Position numbers and translations under genes: made by a program | Source: Ectopseudomonas composti | Lineage (GTDB): Bacteria; Pseudomonadota; Gammaproteobacteria; Pseudomonadales; Pseudomonadaceae | Assembly: GCA_946886245.1 (NCBI GenBank) | Contig: CAMPIF010000095.1 | Location: forward strand, 1-11,180 | Direction of reading: 5' to 3' | Length of the DNA: 11,180 nucleotides | Notes under the pieces: generated by a model | Seen by the model: the letters and a program-made list of their open reading frames with translations, nothing else | What the model was told of the DNA's origin: nothing | The model's database searches: none | In this document: piece after piece, positions 1 through 6,607 of the stretch | Layout: every line of letters begins with the position of its first letter | Position numbering within the stretch: the first letter of the stretch is position 1

Positions 1-342
1 CACGGCGATGTGGGGGTGTATATAGAGGGAAAGCAGCGCCCTCAGCCCCTCCTCCAACCCAACCAGCTTGTTGTATTCACGTTCCGGCGTGCGCACCCGT
101 ACGTGCGCCTTCTTCACCGCAGGCAGTCCCTGAAAATCCTCGATGACCTGATGCAGATCCACCGCAGCGGGACAATGGCTGAACTGGTCCCGGCTCAGCG
201 GGCAATTGTTGCACTGCTGATGATCCAGACGCGTCCACTTCGGTGCCTGCGCGGCGGCACCGTGATCGTAGGCGCGATCCAACTCGATCCGGTAGCTGAA
301 CTCATGCTCGTCGTCCAGGACGATGCGGTAATCGATTGCCAT
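1..342 (-). CDS. DUF6901-like conserved protein, C-terminus cut by window edge
   Basis: The minus strand reads open for 114 codons from ATG at 342 to the window edge, so the C-terminus is missing. An in-frame TAG directly precedes the ATG, fixing this as the earliest possible start; the ribosome binding site is weak. The protein begins MAIDYRIVLDDEHEFSYRIE and resembles, from memory, the DUF6901 family of Pseudomonas hypotheticals, which has no known function. It is soluble-looking, with no signal peptide or membrane segment in the visible part. The notable feature is a cluster of His41, Cys44, Cys47, His56 and Cys57 (a CX2CX9C pattern), which could bind a metal or form disulfides; that is inference. 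It lies 110 bp downstream of uup on the same strand and may be read from the uup promoter. Family name is moderately sure; the gene itself is well supported by its frame and codon use. Confidence 0.75.
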   Translation of the reverse strand, partial: MAIDYRIVLDDEHEFSYRIELDRAYDHGAAAQAPKWTRLDHQQCNNCPLSRDQFSHCPAAVDLHQVIEDFQGLPAVKKAHVRVRTPEREYNKLVGLEEGLRALLSLYIHPHIAV

Positions 343-392
343 CTATGGTCCGTCCAGTGCTGACAGATAGTGTTGGATTGAATGACGACTCA

Positions 393-416
393 GGCCCGCC
401 AACGCCAGTGCGGGCC
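393..416. repeat. Inverted repeat between uup and the DUF6901-like gene
   Basis: A perfect 7-bp stem (GGCCCGC at 393-399, GCGGGCC at 410-416) encloses a 10-nt loop, 37 bp downstream of the uup stop. No T-run follows on either strand, so it is at best a weak or factor-dependent terminator for uup, or an RNA-stabilising hairpin. A GTAGGGC heptamer nearby (minus strand, 440-446) recalls the heads of REP elements elsewhere in the window but is not followed by a matching palindrome. Confidence 0.4.
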
Positions 417-452
417 AGACAATCTTACGGTTGCCGGACAGCCCTACTCGGC

Positions 453-2354
453 TCAGTCCTCCAGTTCCGCCCAGCGCTCCAGTAGTTCGTCGAGTTCTTT
501 TTGCAATGCCTCGAGGCGAGCTAGCGTTTCGCCAGTATGCTCCGCAGTCTGCTGATAGAACGCCGGCTGCGCAATTTCGGCCTGCAATGCCGCGATGTTT
601 TTTTCGACTGCGTCTATTTTTCCAGGCAGGGCCTCCAGTTCGCGCTGGACCTTGTAGCTGAGTTTCTTCTTTGCCGGAGCGGCTTCGGCGACCGGCGCCG
701 CCGGTTTGCTCGCCGGCGCTTCGGTCTTGCTTTCCTTCGTCTCGGTTACACCGAGCAGCCTGGGCGAACCACCCTGGCGGAGCCAGTCCTGATAACCGCC
801 GACATACTCACGCACCACCCCGTTCCCCTCGAACACCAGGGTGCTGGTCACCACGTTGTCGAGGAAGGCACGGTCGTGGCTGACCATCAGCACGGTACCA
901 GGGAAATTGAGCAGTACTTCTTCGAGCAGTTCCAGGGTTTCTACGTCCAGGTCGTTGGTCGGTTCGTCGAGCACCAGCAGGTTGGCCGGCTTGCTGAACA
1001 ACTTGGCCAGCAACAGTCGTGCCCGTTCGCCACCCGATAGCGCCTTGACCGGGGTACGGGCGCGTTGCGGGCTGAACAGGAAGTCGCCCAGATAGCTCAG
1101 TACATGGCGGTTCTGGCCGTCGATAGTGATGAAATCGCGACCTTCGGCGACGTTGTCGATTACCGTCTTCTCCGGCTCGAGCTGGTGACGTAATTGGTCG
1201 AAATACGCCACTTCCAGTTTGGTGCCGACCTCGATCTTGCCGCTGCTCGGTTGCAGATCGCTGAGCAACAGCTTGAGCAGGGTGGTCTTGCCGGTACCGT
1301 TGGCACCAAGCAGGCCGATGCGGTCGCCGCGCTGCAGGACCATGGAGAAATCCTTGACCAGGAACGGGCCGCCGGCGTGAGCGAAACTGACGTTCTCTGC
1401 CACCATCACCTGCTTGCCGGACTTGTCCGCAGTATCGAGCTGGATGTTCGCCTTACCCTGGCGCTCGCGCCGCTCGCTACGTTCCGCACGCATCGCCTTG
1501 AGCGCACGTACACGCCCTTCGTTACGGGTGCGACGGGCCTTGATGCCCTGACGAATCCACACTTCCTCCTGAGCCAGGCGCTTGTCGAACAGCGCGTTGG
1601 CGGTTTCCTCGGCAGCCAGTTGCTGCTCTTTGTGTACCAGGAAGCTGGCGTAGTCACCGTTCCAGTCGATCAGGCCGCCACGATCCAGTTCGAGGATGCG
1701 CGTAGCCAGGTTCTGCAGGAAGGAGCGGTCGTGGGTAATGAACAGCACGGCGCCGCCAAAGTCTTTCAGCGCCTCTTCCAGCCAGGCGATGGCGCCGATG
1801 TCCAGGTGGTTGGTCGGCTCATCGAGCAGCAGCAGATCAGGCTCGGACACCAGTGCCTGCGCCAGCAGCACGCGACGCCGCCAGCCCCCGGAGAGCTCGG
1901 CCAGCGTCTTGTCGGCCGGCAACTGCAGGCGGCTCAGGGTGCTGTCGACCAGTTGCTGCAGACGCCAGCCGTCTTTGGCTTCCAGCTCCTGCTGCACGTG
2001 CATCAATTGCTCGAGGTCGTCATCCCCGTGGATGTTCTGCGCCAGGTGGTGATAACGCGCCAACAGCTCGCCAACGCCGGCCAGGCCTTCGGCGACCACG
2101 TCGAACACCGTGCGCTCGTCGGCGCGCGGCAGCTCCTGCGGCAGCTCGCCGATCTTCAGCCCCGGAGCGCGCCAGATCTCGCCGTCATCGGCCATCTGGT
2201 CGCCCTTGACCAAGCGCAGCATGCTCGATTTACCGGTGCCGTTGCGGCCGATGATGCACACCCGCTCACCCCGCGCGATCTGCCAGGACACCCCGTCGAG
2301 CAGGGGCATGGCGCCATAGGCGAGGGATACATCGGCAAACTTGAGCAGGGTCAT
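453..2354 (-). CDS. uup: ABC-F ATPase Uup
   Basis: This is a 633-residue ABC-F protein: two ATPase domains in one chain and no membrane segments, so it is not a transporter despite the name of the superfamily. Domain 1 has Walker A GRNGTGKS (36-43), signature LSGGWRRR (154-161) and Walker B LLLLDEP (174-180). The linker carries the Uup-typical stretch around WIRQGIKARRTRNEG (266-280). Domain 2 has GANGTGKT (350-357), LSGGERAR (439-446) and LLVLDEP (459-465). An Ala/Pro/Lys-rich tether (about 535-565) leads to a C-terminal coiled coil (565-633), the nucleic-acid-binding domain of Uup. E. coli Uup (635 residues) binds ribosomes and DNA and affects transposon excision and ribosome assembly. The start is ATG at 2354, with GGAG six bases upstream; a longer frame back to a TTG at 2462 adds 36 residues with no family likeness. 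It is divergent from slt. Confidence 0.95.
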   Translation of the reverse strand: MTLLKFADVSLAYGAMPLLDGVSWQIARGERVCIIGRNGTGKSSMLRLVKGDQMADDGEIWRAPGLKIGELPQELPRADERTVFDVVAEGLAGVGELLARYHHLAQNIHGDDDLEQLMHVQQELEAKDGWRLQQLVDSTLSRLQLPADKTLAELSGGWRRRVLLAQALVSEPDLLLLDEPTNHLDIGAIAWLEEALKDFGGAVLFITHDRSFLQNLATRILELDRGGLIDWNGDYASFLVHKEQQLAAEETANALFDKRLAQEEVWIRQGIKARRTRNEGRVRALKAMRAERSERRERQGKANIQLDTADKSGKQVMVAENVSFAHAGGPFLVKDFSMVLQRGDRIGLLGANGTGKTTLLKLLLSDLQPSSGKIEVGTKLEVAYFDQLRHQLEPEKTVIDNVAEGRDFITIDGQNRHVLSYLGDFLFSPQRARTPVKALSGGERARLLLAKLFSKPANLLVLDEPTNDLDVETLELLEEVLLNFPGTVLMVSHDRAFLDNVVTSTLVFEGNGVVREYVGGYQDWLRQGGSPRLLGVTETKESKTEAPASKPAAPVAEAAPAKKKLSYKVQRELEALPGKIDAVEKNIAALQAEIAQPAFYQQTAEHTGETLARLEALQKELDELLERWAELED

Positions 2355-2379
2355 GGGCATCTCCAGAAACAGGCGGCGC

Positions 2380-2385
2380 ATTCTA
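2380..2385 (-). promoter_or_regulatory. Probable uup -10 box (TAGAAT)
   Basis: On the minus strand TAGAAT matches five of six bases of the sigma-70 -10 box and sits 25 bp before the uup ATG, which would give a leader of about 19 nt containing the ribosome binding site. The -35 is poor: GCAACA at an 18-bp spacing shares only three bases with TTGACA. The position in the divergent gap supports the call; no experiment or scoring was done. Confidence 0.4.
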
Positions 2386-2502
2386 CCCGAGTTGCCAGCC
2401 GGCTGTTGCCGTTTCCACAGACGCAACAGATGTCGCCCCTGCTCATCATCTGGCGCAGGCAAAGCGCATCTTTGCTACATGTGTCCATCTGGCCCGACGG
2501 CA

Positions 2503-2531
2503 TTCACCGCACCCCGATGAAGCGCTAAGCT
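2503..2531 (+). promoter_or_regulatory. Weak candidate sigma-70 promoter for slt
   Basis: TTCACC (2503-2508; four of six bases) and TAAGCT (2526-2531; three of six) are separated by 17 bp, and lie 60 bp before the slt ATG. Spacing and location are right but the boxes are poor, and alternatives in the same gap cannot be excluded. Confidence 0.2.
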
Positions 2532-2590
2532 AGAGCTATGCAACGACACGGATCGTGTTGCCCCATACCTCTGCTTCTCCTGGAAATGCC

Positions 2591-4519
2591 ATGCGCAGTC
2601 GCTTTCTCTCTGTAGTTTCCTGTCTGATTATTACCGCCACCGCTGTCGCCAGTGTCGAAGCTGCCAGCCTCACCCAGCAGCGCCAGTACTATGATGAGGC
2701 CAAGCGGGCCCTGGCCAAGGGCGACAGTGGCCCTTATCGCCAGTATGCCAACGCGCTGCGCGATTACCCACTGACGCCTTATCTGGCCTATGACGAGCTG
2801 ACCAACCGGCTCAAGTCGGCCAGCAATGCCGAGATCGAGAAGTTTCTCGCCGAACACGGGGACCTGCCCCAGGCCAGTTGGATGAAACTGCGCTGGTTGC
2901 GCTGGCTGGCCGAGCGTGGCGACTGGAAGCCCTTTCTCGATCACTACGACGCCAAGCTCAATTTCACCGAACTGGATTGCCTGTATGGCCAGTACCAGCT
3001 CAGCCACGGCCTGACTGCCGAAGGCAACGCCACCGCCGAGAAGCTCTGGCTGGTGGGAAAATCCCAGCCCAACGCCTGTGACCCGCTGTTCGAACGCTGG
3101 GCCGCCAATGGCCAGCTCACCGAGCAACGCCGCTGGCAGCGCACCAAGCTGGCGGTGGAAAGCGGCAACTACGGCCTGGCCAACTTCCTGATCAAGGGCC
3201 TGCCAACGCTCGGTGAGCGCGGCAAGCTGATGGTCGAAGTGGCGCAGAAGCCGCAACTGCTGAAGAACACTGCGCGCTTCGCGCCAGCCGATAGCACCAT
3301 GAGCGATGTGGTCGGCCTCGGCTTGCGCCGCCTGGCTCGGCAGAACCCGGAAGATGCCCTGGCCCTGCTCGACGGCTACGCCCAGCGCATGAAGTTCTCC
3401 TCCGACGAACAGGTCGCCATCGCCCGGCAGATCGGCCTGCGCCTGGCGCAACGCTTCGACCTGCGCGGCCTGCAGGTAATGGCCAAGTACGACCCGCAAC
3501 TGCGTGACAACACCGTCAGCGAATGGCGTGCGCGCCTACTGCTGCGTCACGGCCGCTGGGAAGAGGCCTATCAGCTGACCCAGAACATGCCGTCCGATCT
3601 GGCCAGCAGCAACCGCTGGCGTTACTGGAATGCGCGCAGCCTGCAACTGGCGCAACCCAACAGCCAGCAGCCGGCCGTGCTGTTCCAGGCGCTGGCCAAG
3701 GAGCGCGACTTCTATGGCTTCATGGCGGCGGATCAGGTCAAGGCGCCTTACGCGTTGAACAACCAGCCACTGGCCCTCGATCCCAAGGTGGTACAGAAAG
3801 TGCGCAACACTGCCGGCATCAAGCGCGCAATGGAATTCCATGAACGCGGGCAGATCGTCGATGGCCGCCGCGAGTGGTATCACGTCAGCCGCCTGTTCAG
3901 CCGCGATGAACTGGTGGCCCAGGCGCGCCTGGCCTACGAAATGGAGTGGTATTTCCCGGCCATCCGCACCATCAGCCAGGCCCAGTACTGGGACGATCTG
4001 GAAGTGCGCTTCCCCATGGCCCATCGCAACGAGCTGGTACGCGAAGCCAAGCGCCGTGATCTGCATTCGAGCTGGGTGTTCGCCATCACCCGCCAGGAAA
4101 GTGCCTTCATGGCCGACGCCCGCTCCCACGCAGGCGCCATGGGCCTGATGCAGCTGATGCCGGCCACCGCCAAGGAAACCGCACGCAAGTTCGGCATCCC
4201 CCTGGCTTCGCCGCAACTGGCACTCAACCCGGACACCAACATCCAACTGGGCGCGGCTTATCTCAGCCAGGTGTACGGTCAGTTCAATGGCAACCGCGTA
4301 CTCGCCTCGGCTGCCTACAACGCCGGTCCAGGTCGCGTGCGCCAGTGGCTGCGCGGCGCCAATCACCTCAGTTACGACGTCTGGGTCGAGAACATTCCGT
4401 TCGACGAAACCCGCCAGTACGTGCAGAACGTGCTGTCTTACTCGGTGATCTACGGTCAGAAGCTGGGCGCCCCCCACCCGCTGGTGGCATGGAACGAGCG
4501 TTTCTTCGACGATCAATAA
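2591..4519 (+). CDS. slt: Soluble lytic murein transglycosylase
   Basis: The product is a 642-residue periplasmic enzyme of the Slt70 family (E. coli Slt is 645). It cleaves the MurNAc-GlcNAc bond of peptidoglycan, leaving 1,6-anhydroMurNAc ends, and works in cell-wall turnover and repair. The N-terminus MRSRFLSVVSCLIITATAVASVEA is a type I signal peptide, with likely cleavage after Ala24 or Ala25. The long helical U and linker domains (about 26-470) precede the lysozyme-like catalytic domain. There I see the catalytic Glu503 in RQESAF, GLMQLMPATA (518-527) and AYNAGP (575-580), all in the expected order and spacing. I chose ATG 2591 because the signal peptide starts there and GGAA lies just upstream; the frame stays open back to a TTG at 2555, which adds 12 residues that would spoil the signal. 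It is monocistronic, ends at its own terminator and converges on the MOSC gene. Confidence 0.95.
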   Translation: MRSRFLSVVSCLIITATAVASVEAASLTQQRQYYDEAKRALAKGDSGPYRQYANALRDYPLTPYLAYDELTNRLKSASNAEIEKFLAEHGDLPQASWMKLRWLRWLAERGDWKPFLDHYDAKLNFTELDCLYGQYQLSHGLTAEGNATAEKLWLVGKSQPNACDPLFERWAANGQLTEQRRWQRTKLAVESGNYGLANFLIKGLPTLGERGKLMVEVAQKPQLLKNTARFAPADSTMSDVVGLGLRRLARQNPEDALALLDGYAQRMKFSSDEQVAIARQIGLRLAQRFDLRGLQVMAKYDPQLRDNTVSEWRARLLLRHGRWEEAYQLTQNMPSDLASSNRWRYWNARSLQLAQPNSQQPAVLFQALAKERDFYGFMAADQVKAPYALNNQPLALDPKVVQKVRNTAGIKRAMEFHERGQIVDGRREWYHVSRLFSRDELVAQARLAYEMEWYFPAIRTISQAQYWDDLEVRFPMAHRNELVREAKRRDLHSSWVFAITRQESAFMADARSHAGAMGLMQLMPATAKETARKFGIPLASPQLALNPDTNIQLGAAYLSQVYGQFNGNRVLASAAYNAGPGRVRQWLRGANHLSYDVWVENIPFDETRQYVQNVLSYSVIYGQKLGAPHPLVAWNERFFDDQ

Positions 4520-4525
4520 AACGAA

Positions 4526-4564
4526 AGCCACGATCAGGCAGGTGTCTGATCGGGGCTCGCTTTT
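4526..4564 (+). terminator. Intrinsic terminator of slt
   Basis: Seven bases past the slt stop, AGCC-A-CGATCAG (4526-4537) pairs with CTGATCG-G-GGCT (4546-4557): an 11-bp stem with one A/G mismatch and an 8-nt loop. TTTT follows at 4561-4564. An A-run on the left (4518-4521) means it could also stop transcripts arriving from the MOSC side. Confidence 0.75.
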
Positions 4565-4681
4565 CCATACGCCACGCAGGGGCCAGAGGGCGTTCCGCGT
4601 CAATACCTCATGGGCCTCAGGCCACCGCCGCGACAAAAGTTGCCGCGTCCATCAGATGTTCCGGCAGCTAGCGGATCACCC

Positions 4682-4702
4682 GGTGCGTACGGCGCACCCT
4701 AC
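4682..4702 (-). repeat. REP-type palindrome supplying the MOSC stop codon
   Basis: Read on the minus strand this is a GTAG head followed by GGTGCG, five bases and CGCACC, a 6-bp hairpin. It is the same element as at 10251-10271, differing at two loop bases only. The TAG of the GTAG head (4701-4699) is the stop codon of the MOSC gene, so the repeat starts inside the coding frame. REP elements of this kind occur in hundreds of copies in many Pseudomonas genomes; copy number here is unknown. Confidence 0.7.
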
Positions 4703-5505
4703 TCCAGGACTTCGACCGGCATTCCTACCTGCAGCTCACCGATGCCACGCGGCAGCAGGTTCTGCCCGAAATACACGTCGCCATCGCGTTCCCGATAGGT
4801 CTTGAGCGTGGCCAGCGGCTCACGCTGGACGCTACGCTCGCCCGTCTGCGGGTCGATGGTGGTGAGGATGCAGCGCGAGCAGCCCTTGGCCACCTCGAAC
4901 TCCACCTCGCCGATGCGGATGCGCTTCCAGCTGTCTTCCGCGTAGGGTTCGCTGCCGGTGACCACCAGGTTTGGGCGAAAACGCAGCATGGACAGCGGCT
5001 GCCCGACTCGCAGGGAGAGATCGTCCAACGAGGCCTGGCCAATCAGCAGCAGCGGGAAACCATCGGCGAAGGCCACGCGATCCCCCGGCTGCGCATAGGC
5101 GGTGTCGACCTGGCGGGTACGTTCTTCCGGCACCTGCACCAGGCGACAAGGCTTGCCCAGCAGGTCGCTGAGCCACGCGGCCGCTTCATCACCGGCATCC
5201 GGCACGCGCAGGCTGTCACGCCAGACGATGACGCCACGCAGATCCTGCTCGGGATCGGGCAGCGCCACGCACAGCTCATTGCGACCGGGCGCGCTCAGGG
5301 TCAAGCCACCGCGCGCGTCGTACAGGGCGCTCAACTGGCTCATCTGCGGCAGCAGGCGCTGGGTGATGAAGCGGCCGTTGTCGGCGTCGACCAGCATCCA
5401 GCGCCGATCGCCCTGCAGGCCGAGACCGTCGACCGCACTGCGCTGCAGCACTTCGCCGCGACCGGACTTGAGCGGATAACGGTACAGCCCCGAAAGACTC
5501 GGCAT
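4699..5505 (-). CDS. MOSC-domain protein, mARC/YcbX-like
   Basis: The 268-residue protein has an N-terminal MOSC beta-barrel domain (MPSLSGLYRYPLKSGRGE, to about residue 115) and a C-terminal MOSC domain with RFRPNLVV (175-182), AEDSW (189-193) and CSRC followed by TTIDPQTG (209-222). In the mARC and YcbX families this region binds the molybdenum cofactor, with a conserved Cys as Mo ligand (209 or 212 here; 212 is my guess). These enzymes reduce N-hydroxylated compounds. E. coli YcbX has an extra C-terminal 2Fe-2S ferredoxin domain that is absent here, so an external electron donor would be needed. The start is ATG 5505, with AGGAAG seven bases upstream. It lies 77 bp downstream of cheV on the same strand, but a terminator sits between them. 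The substrate cannot be read from sequence. Confidence 0.9.
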   Translation of the reverse strand: MPSLSGLYRYPLKSGRGEVLQRSAVDGLGLQGDRRWMLVDADNGRFITQRLLPQMSQLSALYDARGGLTLSAPGRNELCVALPDPEQDLRGVIVWRDSLRVPDAGDEAAAWLSDLLGKPCRLVQVPEERTRQVDTAYAQPGDRVAFADGFPLLLIGQASLDDLSLRVGQPLSMLRFRPNLVVTGSEPYAEDSWKRIRIGEVEFEVAKGCSRCILTTIDPQTGERSVQREPLATLKTYRERDGDVYFGQNLLPRGIGELQVGMPVEVLE

Positions 5506-5524
5506 GGGTCAGCTTCCTGTTGGC

Positions 5525-5551
5525 AAAACGCCGTTATACGAGCTGACGGCG
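5525..5551 (-). terminator. Intrinsic terminator after cheV
   Basis: On the minus strand CGCCGT (5551-5546) pairs with ACGGCG (5534-5529) across an 11-nt loop and is followed directly by TTTT (5528-5525). It stands 31 bases past the cheV stop and only about 20 bases before the MOSC ATG, so it either ends cheV transcripts or acts as a leaky barrier in front of MOSC. Confidence 0.6.
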
Positions 5552-5582
5552 ATGCTCACAAGCGCTGCGAGGCATCAAGGGC

Positions 5583-6515
5583 TTAGCGAGCTTCGTCCAG
5601 CTCGAGACGTTGACGAATTACATCCACCAGTTTGTCCGGCTGGAACTTGGAGAGGAAATTGTCGCAGCCGACCTTCTTCACCATCGCCTCGTTGAAGCTG
5701 CCCGACAGCGATGTGTGCAGCACCACGTAGAGATCCTTGAGACGCGGGTCGTTGCGGATTTCGCTGGTGAGGCGATAGCCGTCCATTTCCGGCATCTCGG
5801 CATCGGTGAAGATCATCAGCAGCTTGTCGGTCATCACCTCACCGGTGTCGGCCCACTTCTTCAGCAGGTTGAGGGCCTTGAGGCCGTCACTGGCCATGTG
5901 CAGGCGAAGACCCAACTGCGTCAGGGTATCGCGCAGCTGGCTCAGCGCCACGCTGGAATCGTCCACCAGCAGCACTTCGCGGCCACGGGCTTTTTCCAGC
6001 AGAGGGTCGGCGAGTTTCTCCGCGGAAACCTTGGTGCTCATCGGCACGATCTCGGCGAGCACCTTCTCCACATCGATGACCTCGACGATCTGATCCTCGA
6101 CCTTGGTGATAGCGGTCAGGTAGTGCTGACGTCCGGCGCCACCCGGGGGCGGCAGAATCGACTCCCAGTTGAGGTTGAGGATGCGATCCACACTGCCAAC
6201 CAGGAAGGCCTGCACCGAACGGTTGTACTCGGTGACGATGATGGTGCTGCGCTCATCCGGCACCAGTGGGCGCATGCCGATAGCCTGGGACAGATCGATC
6301 ACCGGCAGGGTCTGACCGCGCAGGTTGACCACGCCGCAGACGAAGCGATGACGCTGTGGCATCAGCGTCAGCTTGGGCATCTGCAGGACTTCCTGCACCT
6401 TGAACACGTTGATGGCGAACAACTGCCGGCCAGCCAGGCGGAACATGAGAATTTCCAGACGGTTCTCGCCGACCAGTTGCGTGCGTTGATCTACTGAATC
6501 GAGGATGCCGGCCAT
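5583..6515 (-). CDS. cheV: Chemotaxis scaffold/receiver protein CheV
   Basis: The 310-residue protein joins a CheW-like domain (about 20-155), which couples receptors to the CheA kinase at the inner membrane, to a CheY-like receiver domain (about 179-305). The receiver has the full phosphorylation set: acidic pair Asp185-Asp186, phospho-acceptor Asp238 in FTDAEMPEMDG, Thr268 and Lys290. CheV is thought to tune signalling or act as a phosphate sink in adaptation. Two ATGs are adjacent in frame (6518 and 6515). I chose 6515 because GGAG then lies at the normal six-base distance instead of three, and the protein then begins MAGILDSVDQRTQLVGE. No other chemotaxis or flagellar gene is nearby, so it is an orphan. 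A sequence matching the flagellar sigma-28 promoter lies just upstream, and an intrinsic terminator follows. Confidence 0.95.
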   Translation of the reverse strand: MAGILDSVDQRTQLVGENRLEILMFRLAGRQLFAINVFKVQEVLQMPKLTLMPQRHRFVCGVVNLRGQTLPVIDLSQAIGMRPLVPDERSTIIVTEYNRSVQAFLVGSVDRILNLNWESILPPPGGAGRQHYLTAITKVEDQIVEVIDVEKVLAEIVPMSTKVSAEKLADPLLEKARGREVLLVDDSSVALSQLRDTLTQLGLRLHMASDGLKALNLLKKWADTGEVMTDKLLMIFTDAEMPEMDGYRLTSEIRNDPRLKDLYVVLHTSLSGSFNEAMVKKVGCDNFLSKFQPDKLVDVIRQRLELDEAR

Positions 6516-6545
6516 CATGTGCTCCGAGGTATGTAAGGTGATTCT

Positions 6546-6584
6546 AGTCTGCCGTTCGGGTTATCGGCGGACTGCCGGCAGACT
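6546..6584. repeat. 9-bp inverted repeat in the cheV upstream region
   Basis: AGTCTGCCG (6546-6554) and CGGCAGACT (6576-6584) are perfect inverted copies separated by 21 bp. The repeat lies between yegS and cheV and overlaps the predicted FliA promoter. With no T-run it is a poor terminator for yegS; it could be an operator or a leader-region structure. Confidence 0.5.
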
Positions 6585-6587
6585 GAA
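6561..6587 (-). promoter_or_regulatory. Predicted FliA (sigma-28) promoter of cheV
   Basis: On the minus strand GCCGATAA (6568-6561) is an exact match to the sigma-28 -10 consensus. Eleven bases upstream, TTCAGTCT (6587-6580) matches five of eight bases of the -35 consensus TAAAGTTT. The spacing is that of the family, and the start of transcription would be roughly 40 nt before the cheV ATG. A sigma-28 promoter is the expected control for a late flagellar/chemotaxis gene. TAGAAT at 6546-6541 is a possible alternative sigma-70 -10 box without a clear -35. Confidence 0.55.
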
Positions 6588-6607
6588 GCATTGCTGGCGC
6601 GCAGCCA

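Noticed and set aside
10..363. 117-codon plus-strand frame at the left edge
   Set aside because: The opposite strand encodes the DUF6901-like protein with typical codon use; the plus frame has no recognisable content.
1194..2528. 444-codon plus-strand frame opposite uup
   Set aside because: Antisense shadow of uup, rich in Gln, His, Ala and Leu with no motif and no credible ribosome binding site.
2591..2665. Possible lipoprotein signal (VVSC around Cys11) in Slt
   Set aside because: The residues before the Cys fit a lipobox, but only about six hydrophobic residues precede it and the hydrophobic core continues past it, as in a type I signal peptide.
2525..4636. Two long minus-strand frames opposite slt (324 and 366 codons)
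   Set aside because: Both are shadows of slt; the Slt70 motifs, signal peptide and catalytic Glu are in the plus frame.
4565..4681. Possible small gene between slt and MOSC (short minus-strand ATG frame near 4652)
   Set aside because: The frame is only about 11 codons, has no clear ribosome binding site and no likeness to a known leader peptide; the rest of the gap shows nothing beyond the REP.
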